Assembly (NCBI GenBank): GCA_040414485.1
Contig: JBEDUK010000020.1
Coordinates: 1 to 40,734 of the forward strand
Direction: 5' to 3'
Length of the DNA stretch: 40,734 nt
Source: JBEDUK01 sp040414485
GTDB taxonomy: Bacteria > Actinomycetota > UBA4738
Positions 16,367 through 23,819 of this stretch are shown piece by piece (position 1 is the first letter of the stretch; the number at the start of each line of letters is the position of its first letter). Position numbers and translations under genes: made by a program. The notes beneath the pieces were generated by a model. That model was not told the origin of the DNA, did no database searches, and saw only the letters and a program-made list of their open reading frames with translations.

Positions 16367-17574
16367 GCCGTGGCCTCCGCGGTCCCAATGCCGGCCGGAG
16401 CGCGGCCGCGCTTCGGGCTCGCCGCCCGCGCGGCGCCGCATACCGGGCAGAAGGCCATCGTCGGGACCAACCGATGGCATTCCGGGCACGGAGACGGAGG
16501 GGCGATCGGCTGGTCGCGTCCTTCGTCAAGGAGGGCCTCGTGGATCACCACCCGCAGCCAGACCAGGAGTAGCCCGGCCGCGATCGCCCAGAGCAGGACC
16601 AGTCCGAGCAGGTTCCGGATGAAGTAGCCGGCGACGCCAAGCACGACCTGGACGGCGAATGCCACGAAGAGCGAACCGCCGAACCCGCGCCAGCGCGCGG
16701 CCTTCGTCCCGAGCGTCCGGCGCCGCCGGTGCGCCCAGATCCCGGCCATGATGAGCCCGGTGGTGCTCGCGTTCACGAGCGACGCCAGCACCCCCGCCTG
16801 GAGAAGGCGAAGCACGTCGTCGGTGGGCACGCCCCGGACGAGCGGCGCGGTGAGGATCGACCACTGACCCACGACCAGCGACGCCATGGTGAACCCGAGC
16901 GCCGTCGAGACGCCGAACGTGAGCCCGTCCAGCGTGTCGTCCATGTTCCTGCGTCCGAGCAGCAGGAGCGGAGGAAGCGCCATCATGACCTGCGCGACGA
17001 TCGGCAGCAGCGCGCCGATCACCCAGACGCTCTGCTGGGTGCCGCTCAACCCGGGCCGAAGAATGTGGTTCAGCACCGCCGCATAGGCGCCCCCCAGGAT
17101 GGCGCCCAGGCCGAACGTCAGGAGCATCACCACCACCGGTTCCCGCTCGTAGACCTCGACGTCGTAGAGGTAGAGCAGGTAGATCACCGGCAGCAGGAGC
17201 CCCGCGGCGATCGTGGCGGGCGCGATCTGCCCGGTTGCCGCGAGGACCCCGACCACGGCGGCCCCAAGGCCGAGGGCGACCCGGAAGCCGTGCGCGTTCC
17301 GGCTGGGCAGGTGCGGGAAGAGCGTGCTCACGATCGACGGCTGCAGGACGTGCTCGTGCGGCGCGGCCGCGTACGCGTGCAGCCGGGAGCGGCCGGCCTC
17401 CGGTTCGGGAAGGTGCGCCCCGCAGTTTCCGCAGTAGGCGCCGGCCGGCACCAGCCGGCCGCAGTGGTGGCATTCGACCATCGGGATGCCCTGATCGGTC
17501 GGGCCGGAGCCCGTGTGGCCTGCCCCTTCGATGCCCGAATCGCCCATGCCCGAGCCGTCGCCCGAGTCGCTCAT
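16363..17574 (-). CDS. Polytopic membrane protein with two zinc ribbons, PrsW-like but lacking the catalytic glutamates
   Basis: 403 residues. An N-terminal zinc ribbon (C35, C38, C48, C51) is followed by about eight TM helices and a second zinc ribbon at the C-terminus (C363, C366, C376, C379). The membrane core begins IYLLYLYDVEVYEREPVVVM, the hallmark of PrsW-family intramembrane metalloproteases, which cleave anti-sigma factors. It continues with MDDTLDGLTFGVSTALGF, like the family's DPLDG-YG-GLGF segment. Where active PrsW proteins have P-VVEE-xx-K this protein reads PIVAQVMMAL (about 191-200), and no Glu-Asn follows the GLGF-type motif. It is therefore probably an inactive relative or a distinct membrane scaffold. 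It is first of three overlapping genes ending with a sedolisin. Similarity is judged by eye only. Confidence 0.65.
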   Translation of the reverse strand: MSDSGDGSGMGDSGIEGAGHTGSGPTDQGIPMVECHHCGRLVPAGAYCGNCGAHLPEPEAGRSRLHAYAAAPHEHVLQPSIVSTLFPHLPSRNAHGFRVALGLGAAVVGVLAATGQIAPATIAAGLLLPVIYLLYLYDVEVYEREPVVVMLLTFGLGAILGGAYAAVLNHILRPGLSGTQQSVWVIGALLPIVAQVMMALPPLLLLGRRNMDDTLDGLTFGVSTALGFTMASLVVGQWSILTAPLVRGVPTDDVLRLLQAGVLASLVNASTTGLIMAGIWAHRRRRTLGTKAARWRGFGGSLFVAFAVQVVLGVAGYFIRNLLGLVLLWAIAAGLLLVWLRVVIHEALLDEGRDQPIAPPSPCPECHRLVPTMAFCPVCGAARAASPKRGRAPAGIGTAEATA

Positions 17575-17594
17575 CCGCCGCTCCCCGCCGGGAC

Positions 17595-17612
17595 GCCCGC
17601 CGCCCGGCGGGC
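17595..17612 (-). terminator. Short GC hairpin before the PrsW-like gene
   Basis: GCCCGCC and GGCGGGC form a 7-base stem with a 4-base loop in the gap between the crotonase gene stop (17681) and the PrsW-like gene start (17574). There is no U-run, so it may simply be a GC-rich hairpin in the leader; I rate a terminator role as weakly supported. Confidence 0.25.
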
Positions 17613-17680
17613 ATGACCGTAGGGGAAGCCGACCACCGGGTCAACCGCGTGTCGCGTTCGTGCTCCGGCGGCGGGCCGCG

Positions 17681-18469
17681 TCAACGACCGGTCCAGTTCG
17701 GGGGCCGTTTCTCCAGGAACGCGGCCACGCCCTCCGCCAGGTCCTGGCTCCCCAGGTGCTCCTCGAGCGCCCCGCGCAGATAGGCAAGCGCCTCGTCGAA
17801 GGGAAGATCCTCCGCACGGCGGAAGGACGCCTTTCCCGCGCGGAGCGCGATCGGGCTCTTCGACGCGAGCGTCCGCACCAGTTCGTTCACCGACTGGTCC
17901 AGGGCGTCCGCGGGCGTGACGCGGTTGACGATCCCCCATCGCGCCGCTTCCTGGGCGCGCATCCGCCGGCCGGTAAGCATCATCTCCAGCGCGACCTTGC
18001 GGGGCATGTTCCGCGCGATCACGGCGCTGATGACGAACGGCCACAGACCGACATCGACCTCAGGGGTTCCGAACTCCGCCGTTTCGGACGCGACGATCAG
18101 ATCGCATGCCAGCGCCAGGCCGAATCCTCCCGCCAGCGCGTGCCCGTTGACGCGGGCGATCACCGGCTTCGGATGCGCCACGATCGCCGAGAGCAGTCGA
18201 TCCATTCCGTTCGCGCCTGAACCCCCACCGACGCCCACGTCTACGCGAGCGGCCGCCATGGCGGCGAGGTCGGCCCCGGCACAGAATGTCCGCTCCCCGG
18301 CGCCCGTCAGCACCAGCACGCGCGTGTCCGGGTCGTCCCCCGCGGCCTCGAAGGCGGTGAGCAGCCCGGAGATGACTGTGGGGTCGAGCGCGTTGCGCCG
18401 CTCGGGCCGGTCGATCGTGAGCCAGAGCGACGAGTCCCGGCGCTCCTGTCGGAGGCCGCCGGCGATCAT
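17681..18469 (-). CDS. Enoyl-CoA hydratase/isomerase (crotonase) family protein
   Basis: A 262-residue cytoplasmic acyl-CoA enzyme. It shows the oxyanion strands TFCAGADL (near 61-68) and GHALAGGFGLALACD (109-123), then FGTPEVDVGLWP (133-144), whose E137 matches the second catalytic glutamate of classical hydratase. The first one (Glu in GGGCELA) is Gly117 here, so simple water addition by the two-glutamate mechanism is unlikely. Many crotonase members with this pattern are annotated as degradative enoyl-CoA hydratases or isomerases, and the true reaction is open. ATG 18469 is the natural start. It is downstream of the small zinc protein and sigR-rsrA with a 33-base gap, so it may be read through from the stress operon. 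Confidence 0.88.
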   Translation of the reverse strand: MIAGGLRQERRDSSLWLTIDRPERRNALDPTVISGLLTAFEAAGDDPDTRVLVLTGAGERTFCAGADLAAMAAARVDVGVGGGSGANGMDRLLSAIVAHPKPVIARVNGHALAGGFGLALACDLIVASETAEFGTPEVDVGLWPFVISAVIARNMPRKVALEMMLTGRRMRAQEAARWGIVNRVTPADALDQSVNELVRTLASKSPIALRAGKASFRRAEDLPFDEALAYLRGALEEHLGSQDLAEGVAAFLEKRPPNWTGR

Positions 18470-18502
18470 GCGGCGGACACTAGGCAGCGCGCCCGCGGCG
18501 CG

Positions 18503-18721
18503 TCAAGCGATGTACTGCGAGGACCGTTTCGAGGCGTGGCCGTTGGGTTGGGTCAGGCGTTTGCCGCGGTAGTTGGGAAACCGCAGGTCGGCGTGCTGCC
18601 AGCAGCGCGGCGAGAGATTGTAGATCGACAGTCTGGTTTCGCAGCCGGGAGCGTCACAGGTACGGTTGGGTCTGGACGTCTGGCTGATCGGGGGGAGCTT
18701 CTGCGGGCGGCTTCCTTTCAT
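18503..18721 (-). CDS. Small basic protein with a Cys/His zinc-type motif, downstream of rsrA
   Basis: 72 residues from ATG 18721. The core TCDAPGCETRLSIYNLSPRC followed by WQH has C-x4-C and C-x2-H spacing (C22, C27, C40, H43), a likely single zinc site, with basic tails on both sides. I recall similar short C-TRLS-YN-C-H segments in small actinobacterial proteins, of unknown function. No Shine-Dalgarno precedes this ATG. A ggaggaaga at 18759-18751 is instead well placed for an in-frame CTG at 18748, which would give 81 residues, so the start is uncertain. It lies 122 bases after rsrA on the same strand and could belong to the redox-stress operon. Confidence 0.6.
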   Translation of the reverse strand: MKGSRPQKLPPISQTSRPNRTCDAPGCETRLSIYNLSPRCWQHADLRFPNYRGKRLTQPNGHASKRSSQYIA

Positions 18722-18843
18722 CGCACCGACGACGCGATCGACGAACAGCGTCTTCCTCCGAGAAGCCGTTCGACGACGACCGCGTGTCGGTTTCCTCCCG
18801 AACCGGGAATCTTGCGAACTTCGGACTTTCCGGACGACCTGGC

Positions 18844-19098
18844 TCAGGCTTCGTCGGTGTACCGGACCTCGGACCTGATCGTCTGGCGGACTCGCACGAT
18901 GAGCGTTTCGGGCGGGTCCGAGGCGCGCTGACACTTCTTGCGGAAGATCTCCTTCACCTTGGCCTGGAAGTCGGCCCGGTGCAGGCACGGCGGACACTCG
19001 TGGAGGTGGTCGACGAACTCGCCCATCTTCTCGGGCGGCAGTTCGCCGTCCACGAAGGCCTCGAGCTCGGCGAGCACCTCGTTACATTTCTCGGACAA
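18844..19098 (-). CDS. rsrA: RsrA-like zinc-binding redox anti-sigma factor
   Basis: 84 residues with the ZAS signature H-x3-C-x2-C (H31, C35, C38), an upstream C5 and a downstream C56. This cysteine pattern matches Streptomyces RsrA, where oxidation forms an intramolecular disulfide, releases zinc and frees the sigma factor. The likely switch pair here is C5-C38, by analogy. The N-terminal region (KCNEVLAELEAFVDGELPPE) is the usual sigma-binding helix pair. Translation probably begins at TTG 19098, overlapping the end of the sigma gene by 17 bases; this keeps C5, and no ATG is better placed. The partner is the adjacent SigR-like factor. It is cytoplasmic, with no TM helix. Confidence 0.88.
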   Translation of the reverse strand: MSEKCNEVLAELEAFVDGELPPEKMGEFVDHLHECPPCLHRADFQAKVKEIFRKKCQRASDPPETLIVRVRQTIRSEVRYTDEA

Positions 19099-19672
19099 GG
19101 CCTCGCTCCCGCATCACGTCCCACAACCCCTTCTCCAGCGCCTTTCTTCCGCGATGGAGCCGAGACATGACCGTACCGATCGGTACGCCCATGATGTCGG
19201 CGATCTCCTTGTAGGAGAAGCCCTCGACGTCGGCCAGCAGCACGGCCGTCCTGAACTGCTCGGGAAGCGCCATGAGCGCCTCCTGCACGTCCTCGTCCGG
19301 CAGGCTCTCCAGGACCTCGGTCTCCGCCGACGGCTCGGCGCCGTCCCCGGCCATCTTCGAGTACAGGTACCAGTCCTCGACCTCGTCCTCGGAGATGGTC
19401 TGAGGCTCGCGCTGCTTCCGCCGGTACGAGTTGATGAACGTGTTCATCAGGATCCGGTAGAGCCACGCCTTGAGGTTCGTTCCCGGCTCGAACTGGTGGA
19501 AGCCGCGGTAGGCGCGAAGGAACGTCTCCTGCAGGAGGTCCTCGGCGTCGGCGGCGTTCCTGGTGAGCCGGTACGCGGAGGAGTACATGCCGTTCAGGTA
19601 CGGCATCGCCTCTGATTCGAACCGCGATTCCAGGTCCTCGACGGAGGCCTGGCTCCGTTCGGCCGCGCTCAT
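19082..19672 (-). CDS. sigR: SigR/SigH-like ECF sigma factor (thiol-oxidative stress)
   Basis: A 196-residue sigma factor. Region 2 is at about 24-88 (MPYLNGMYSSAYRLTRNAAD, DLLQETFLRAYRGFHQF, then LKAWLYRILMNTFINSYRRK). An acidic linker follows, and region 4 is at about 130-182 (DVQEALMALPEQFRTAVLL, GFSYKEIADIMGVPIGTVMS, RLHRGRKALEKGL). This is the SigR/SigH type, which in actinomycetes turns on thioredoxin, mycothiol and proteostasis genes. ATG 19672 is the first good start after the divergent ftsH leader. The 3' end overlaps rsrA. I searched the 231-base upstream gap for a GGAAT/GTT SigR-type promoter and found no pair with acceptable spacing, so autoregulation is not shown. Confidence 0.93.
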   Translation of the reverse strand: MSAAERSQASVEDLESRFESEAMPYLNGMYSSAYRLTRNAADAEDLLQETFLRAYRGFHQFEPGTNLKAWLYRILMNTFINSYRRKQREPQTISEDEVEDWYLYSKMAGDGAEPSAETEVLESLPDEDVQEALMALPEQFRTAVLLADVEGFSYKEIADIMGVPIGTVMSRLHRGRKALEKGLWDVMRERGLVREM

Positions 19673-19872
19673 CGTCAGCTCCCGGGACTCGAAGCGCTCA
19701 TCGTATCGGGTCGTGCCCGGCCGGCGACCGGCGCCGGCGTGCTCAGGAATAGACCTGCCCGGTGGAGCCTTGTTCCATGCGACGCGCTTCCCGATGAAGG
19801 TGGGAAGATGTTTCGAGTGTTCGCTCGAGCGCCGGTCCGGGGCATGTTCCTTCCGTAGACCCAACGGCCGGC

Positions 19873-19903
19873 GATACGACGTAGACGACGTAGGGGATAC
19901 GAC
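19873..19903 (+). repeat. Direct repeat directly before ftsH
   Basis: GATACGAC occurs at 19873-19880 and again at 19896-19903, the second copy touching the ftsH ATG; GACGTA also occurs twice between them (19878-19883 and 19887-19892). The 23-base period is about two helical turns. It may be a regulator site or simple chance. The ftsH ribosome-binding ggggat overlaps the second copy. Confidence 0.35.
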
Positions 19904-22009
19904 ATGCCGAACGACGATGGCGGCGAGCGCAAGGGGCGCTTTCCAGGCTTCGATCTGGGAGGCGGAAACGGAAAGGGGAACGGCGCGCCCTCGCGCGGGC
20001 CTTGGCGCTTCTCGATCGCGTACATCCTGGGCGCGGTGCTGGTCGTCCTGCTTCTGCAGAGCCTGCTGTTCCATCCGCACCCCACCGACGCCTCGTTCAC
20101 GTCCTTCTACAAGCAGATCAACGACGGCCAGGTCGCCAGCGCCACCGTGTCCAGCACCTCCGTCACCTGGATCACGAAGAGCGGCCAGCACTACAGCGCC
20201 GCCCTGCCCAGCAACTATCAGTCGCAGGACCTGCTGAACGATCTCGCAAGGCGAGGCATCGACGCGAAGGGTGAGAACCCGAGCGTCCTGCCGCAGATCC
20301 TGCTGAACGTCCTGATCTACGTCGGCCCCATCGTGCTCCTGTGGTTCCTCCTGTTCCGCCGCATGGCGGGGGGCGGCGCTGCCGGCGCCCTCAACCTGGG
20401 CAAGAACCGCGTGAAGATCTACGACCGCAAGGAGATGAAGACCACGTTCAAGGACGTGGCCGGCGTCGACGAGGCGGTCGAGGAGCTTCACGAGATCGTC
20501 GACTTCCTCAGACAGCCGAAGAAGTACCAGCGGCTGGGTGGCCGCATCCCGAAGGGCGTCCTGCTCCTGGGGCCGCCCGGATGCGGCAAGACGCTGCTGG
20601 CGCGTGCCGTGGCCGGTGAGGCGAACGTTCCCTTCTTCTTCATGAGCGGTTCGGAGTTCGTGGAGATGTTCGTCGGCCTGGGCGCCGCGCGCGTGCGCGA
20701 GCTGTTTCAGCAGGCCAAGGAGAAGGCGCCGTGCCTGGTGTTCCTGGACGAGCTGGACACCATCGGCAAGTCGCGCGCCGGGGCGCTCGGCGGATCGCTC
20801 GGTTCGCACGACGAACGCGAGCAGACGCTGAACCAGCTGCTGGTGGAGATGGACGGGTTCGACTCCAGCAAGGGCGTGATCATCATGGCCGCGACGAACC
20901 GCGCGGACGTGCTGGACCCGGCGCTCACCAGGCCGGGCCGGTTCGACCGCCAGGTCGTCGTGGACCGCCCGGACCTTCGTGGCAGGGAGAACATCCTGCG
21001 CGTCCACGCGCGCGCGGTGGCGCTCGACCCCACCGTGGACCTGCGCACGCTCGCCTCGCGCACCCCGGGCTTCACCGGCGCGGACCTGGAGAACGTCGTG
21101 AACGAGGCCGCGCTGCTGGCGGCGCGCCGCGAGAAGAACTCGGTGACCATGACCGAGCTGGAAGAGGCCATCGACCGGACGGTCGCCGGCCTGGAACGCA
21201 AGAGCCGGATCATGTCCGACCGCGAGAAGGTCCGCGTGTCGACCCACGAGATGGGGCATGCCATCTGCGGTCTCCGGCTCAAGAACATCGACCCGGTGCA
21301 CCGCGTGACGATCATTCCGCGCGGCGCGGGCGCGCTCGGGATCACCATGACGCGGCCGCTCGAGGATCGCTACCTGCTCACGGAGCCCGAGCTGCTCGAC
21401 CGGCTGGTGTTCGCGCTCGGCGGCCGCGTCGCGGAGGAGATCGTGTTCGGCGAGATCTCCACCGGAGCCGCGGACGACCTCCAGAAGGCCACCGAGATCG
21501 CCCGCGCCATGATCATGGACTACGGCATGAGCAAGCGGCTCGGCCCGCTCGCGTTCGGCCAGAACGGCCGCGGGGGGAACGGGTTCTTCTTCCCGGAGAA
21601 GCCGATGATCTCGGAGCAGACCCAGCAGGTCATCGATGCCGAATCGGGCGACCTCATCAAGGACGCGCGCTCGCGGGCGATGGACATCCTCAGCAACGAC
21701 CGCGAACTGCTCGAGAAGCTCGCGAAGCTTCTGATGGCGCGCGAGGTCATCGAGGGCACGGAGCTGTCGAAGTACGTCGAGGGCGAACTGCCCATCCCGA
21801 GCGACGAGGAGATCGACCGCGAGGCCGCCGAACGCGCGAAGAAGGCCGCCGAGGAGGCGGCCCGCATCGAGCGCGAGCGCGCGGCCGCGGCGGGCCCGTC
21901 GATCGTCACCGGCGTGGGCAGCAACGGAGACGGCTTGGACCTGCCCAGGTTCCCGTCGCCGAGCCCGGTCCCCGGCGGCGGGAGCGACGTCCCGCCGCGG
22001 CCCGACTAG
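19904..22009 (+). CDS. ftsH: ATP-dependent membrane zinc metalloprotease FtsH
   Basis: A hexameric AAA+ protease that extracts and degrades membrane and regulatory proteins. The 701 residues comprise a Gly/basic N-terminus, TM1 (about 36-56), a short periplasmic-side domain, TM2 (about 131-151) and an AAA module. The AAA module has Walker A GPPGCGKT (223-230), pore loop FVGLG, Walker B LVFLDELD, and SRH ATNRADVLDPALTRPGRFDR. The protease domain has HEMGH (H448, E449, H452), with the third zinc ligand in TGAADDLQKAT. The C-terminal tail is charged, then Pro/Gly-rich. HEMGH replaces the usual HEAGH and GPPGCGKT the usual GPPGTGKT; catalytic residues are kept. It is divergent from sigR across a 231-base gap, which may contain promoters for both. 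Confidence 0.96.
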   Translation: MPNDDGGERKGRFPGFDLGGGNGKGNGAPSRGPWRFSIAYILGAVLVVLLLQSLLFHPHPTDASFTSFYKQINDGQVASATVSSTSVTWITKSGQHYSAALPSNYQSQDLLNDLARRGIDAKGENPSVLPQILLNVLIYVGPIVLLWFLLFRRMAGGGAAGALNLGKNRVKIYDRKEMKTTFKDVAGVDEAVEELHEIVDFLRQPKKYQRLGGRIPKGVLLLGPPGCGKTLLARAVAGEANVPFFFMSGSEFVEMFVGLGAARVRELFQQAKEKAPCLVFLDELDTIGKSRAGALGGSLGSHDEREQTLNQLLVEMDGFDSSKGVIIMAATNRADVLDPALTRPGRFDRQVVVDRPDLRGRENILRVHARAVALDPTVDLRTLASRTPGFTGADLENVVNEAALLAARREKNSVTMTELEEAIDRTVAGLERKSRIMSDREKVRVSTHEMGHAICGLRLKNIDPVHRVTIIPRGAGALGITMTRPLEDRYLLTEPELLDRLVFALGGRVAEEIVFGEISTGAADDLQKATEIARAMIMDYGMSKRLGPLAFGQNGRGGNGFFFPEKPMISEQTQQVIDAESGDLIKDARSRAMDILSNDRELLEKLAKLLMAREVIEGTELSKYVEGELPIPSDEEIDREAAERAKKAAEEAARIERERAAAAGPSIVTGVGSNGDGLDLPRFPSPSPVPGGGSDVPPRPD

Positions 22010-22034
22010 AAGCCCGTCGCCCCGGTGCCGGGCC

Positions 22035-22895
22035 TCACGTCACCCGGACGATCGGTCGGGTCAGGCACGTGGGACCGCCGCTGCCGTTGAGGCAGATCTC
22101 CGAGCCCTCGAAGGAGTGGACCTCGCAGCCGCGCTCCTCGAGCATGCGCCGGGTCTTCGGGTTCCCATCGATGGCGATCAGCACGCCGGGCCGGACGGCC
22201 AGGATGTTGCAGGCGAAGGTGTCGTACTCCTCCTCGGGGACCGCGATCAGCTCGACGCCGTGGTCCCGCAGCAGCGCGTACAGCCCGCTCGGCAGCATGG
22301 GCAGCTGAACCACGGCGAGGTCGTCCGCGACCGGCGAGATCAACGACAGCAGGTGCAGGCATTCGTCCGGCCCGTGGAAGTAGGGAACGTCGAAGACGTG
22401 CACCTCGCCGCCCACGATCGAGGCGAGCTGCTCTGCGCCGGCGTCGTTCGTGCGCAGCGACCGGCCGATGCAGAACACGTCGGGTCGAAGCCAGAACGTG
22501 TCGCCGCCGTCGACCGTTCCGGGCGCCTCGATCCGGCCGGCGACGGGCAGTCCGACGTCCGTCGCCCAGGCCTCCATGGCGGCCTCTTCCCCCAGGCGGT
22601 TCGGCTTCCCCGAGCGCAGCAGGATCATGCCCCGGTCGCCGACCAGCGCCGGATCGAACACGTAGACCAGATCGGGGTCGTCGGTCTCGGCGCCGAGCTC
22701 GTCGATGTGCACGCCGAGGTCGGCGAGCAGCATCAGCAACTGATCGTGTTGGCGCCGCGCGACCTCCAGGTTCACCGGATGGAAGTACCCGTGCGCCGGA
22801 TCGTCATAGGCGGCGCCGAACGCCGGACCCGGCCGCTTCACCAGCACCCGCTCGAGCGGCGCGGTCATCGACTGGGCGCCGAACAGCTTCGACAT
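22035..22895 (-). CDS. Dimethylargininase-like amidinotransferase-family hydrolase (DDAH)
   Basis: A 286-residue protein of the guanidino-group-modifying superfamily, whose DDAH members hydrolyse N-methylated arginines to citrulline and methylamines. Signature elements are the N-terminal VLVKRPGPAFGAAY, the substrate-carboxylate site GTVDGGDTFW (D129, D132), the catalytic His in ECLHLLSLISP (H181) and the nucleophile Cys in GSGGPTCLTRP (C277). Length matches bacterial DDAH (about 255-290). Arginine deiminase or an agmatine/ornithine-related activity cannot be excluded. The start at ATG 22895 follows a GGTGAGGCGG-type site. It is the last gene of a minus-strand run, six bases after the glycosyltransferase gene, and convergent with ftsH. 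Confidence 0.88.
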   Translation of the reverse strand: MSKLFGAQSMTAPLERVLVKRPGPAFGAAYDDPAHGYFHPVNLEVARRQHDQLLMLLADLGVHIDELGAETDDPDLVYVFDPALVGDRGMILLRSGKPNRLGEEAAMEAWATDVGLPVAGRIEAPGTVDGGDTFWLRPDVFCIGRSLRTNDAGAEQLASIVGGEVHVFDVPYFHGPDECLHLLSLISPVADDLAVVQLPMLPSGLYALLRDHGVELIAVPEEEYDTFACNILAVRPGVLIAIDGNPKTRRMLEERGCEVHSFEGSEICLNGSGGPTCLTRPIVRVT

Positions 22896-22901
22896 GCCGC
22901 C

Positions 22902-23819
22902 TCACCCCCCTTCCGCCGGCCGGCCGCCGGACACCGTCAGATCGAACCGGCCGCGGAACCGTTCCAGGAAACGGTAGTAGTTCCGCTTCGACAACGCATC
23001 CCGCCGATCAGCAGGTGTGCTCGCCCACATGCGGTGCTCGTGCCGCCTGACCGGTACGGGCGTGACCACCGCGCGGAGTCCGGCTTCCTTGACCCGGAAC
23101 GAGAATTCGATGTCGGCCGACCGGTAGAACCGGAACTTCTCGTCGAACCTCAATCCCTCGCGGATCTGCTGGCGGCGCACCGCCATCAGGTAGCCTTCGA
23201 CGGCGTCGACGTCCGGCCCGAGAGACTCGTGAAACTCGCGCAGGTCCTCGGTGACGATCCCGAACGGCCCGGTGAGCCCCACGGACGGATCGGCCAGCGC
23301 GCGTTGCATGGGTCGCAGGACGTCGCCGGTGGCTTCGACACTTCCATCGAGGACGACCACCATCTCCCCCAGCGACCGCACCAGGCCGGCGTTTCGCGCT
23401 GCGCCCCAGCCGGTTCCATCCTCAAGGGGCACAAGATCAGCTTCCTCCCAGTCCTCGGCCGGAGTCGCGGTCACGTCCACCACGACGTGCTGCAGTCCCA
23501 TGCCCGGGTGGTGCCGGTCGAACGAATCGATGCCACGCCCAACGTCCTGCGGCCACCCCTCGACCAGCCACTGCAGCGTCGCGTCGGCCGTCGCCGGTTC
23601 GTCAAGCAGACTTACCACTTCGGATGGGGTCAGCCGTCGCTGAGGCGGCGAAGGTGGCGCCGCGAGCCGCTCCAGCCGCGGGCCGTCCGGCGTGTCGGTC
23701 ACCTCGAACCCCGCCCCGCGGATCCGATCGCGCAGGGCGTCGGCGGCCGCGAAGTCCCGCGCCGCGCGGGCGCTCTCGCGCTCGGCGGCGAGCCGCATCA
23801 CCTCGTCGGGGACGCTCAC
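22902..23819 (-). CDS. Family 2-like glycosyltransferase with an N-terminal cysteinyl-tRNA-synthetase-type helical tail
   Basis: 305 residues, GTG start at 23819 overlapping the upstream hydrolase stop (GTGA). Residues 1-50 (RLAAERESARAARDFAAADA, then LRDRIRGAGFEVTDTPDG) match the C-terminal helical piece of cysteinyl-tRNA synthetase, which normally reads R-ARxxKDFAxAD-IRDxL and then a DTPDG-type turn. From about residue 65 the chain looks like a GT-A glycosyltransferase: a VVVDVTA strand, WGAARNAGL, MVVVLDGSVEATGDV and a late FYRSADIEFSFRVKEAGL. This last segment resembles the acceptor-side ED motif of GT2 enzymes. No membrane helix is seen. Donor and acceptor are unknown. This domain pair is unusual in my recollection; it might be a known but poorly described actinobacterial family. 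Confidence 0.7.
   Translation of the reverse strand: MSVPDEVMRLAAERESARAARDFAAADALRDRIRGAGFEVTDTPDGPRLERLAAPPSPPQRRLTPSEVVSLLDEPATADATLQWLVEGWPQDVGRGIDSFDRHHPGMGLQHVVVDVTATPAEDWEEADLVPLEDGTGWGAARNAGLVRSLGEMVVVLDGSVEATGDVLRPMQRALADPSVGLTGPFGIVTEDLREFHESLGPDVDAVEGYLMAVRRQQIREGLRFDEKFRFYRSADIEFSFRVKEAGLRAVVTPVPVRRHEHRMWASTPADRRDALSKRNYYRFLERFRGRFDLTVSGGRPAEGG

Noticed and set aside
19673..19903. Possible SigR-type promoter (GGAAT...GTT) between sigR and ftsH
   Set aside because: The only plus-strand pair has a spacing of about 21 bases and no convincing minus-strand pair was found; the normal spacing is about 18.
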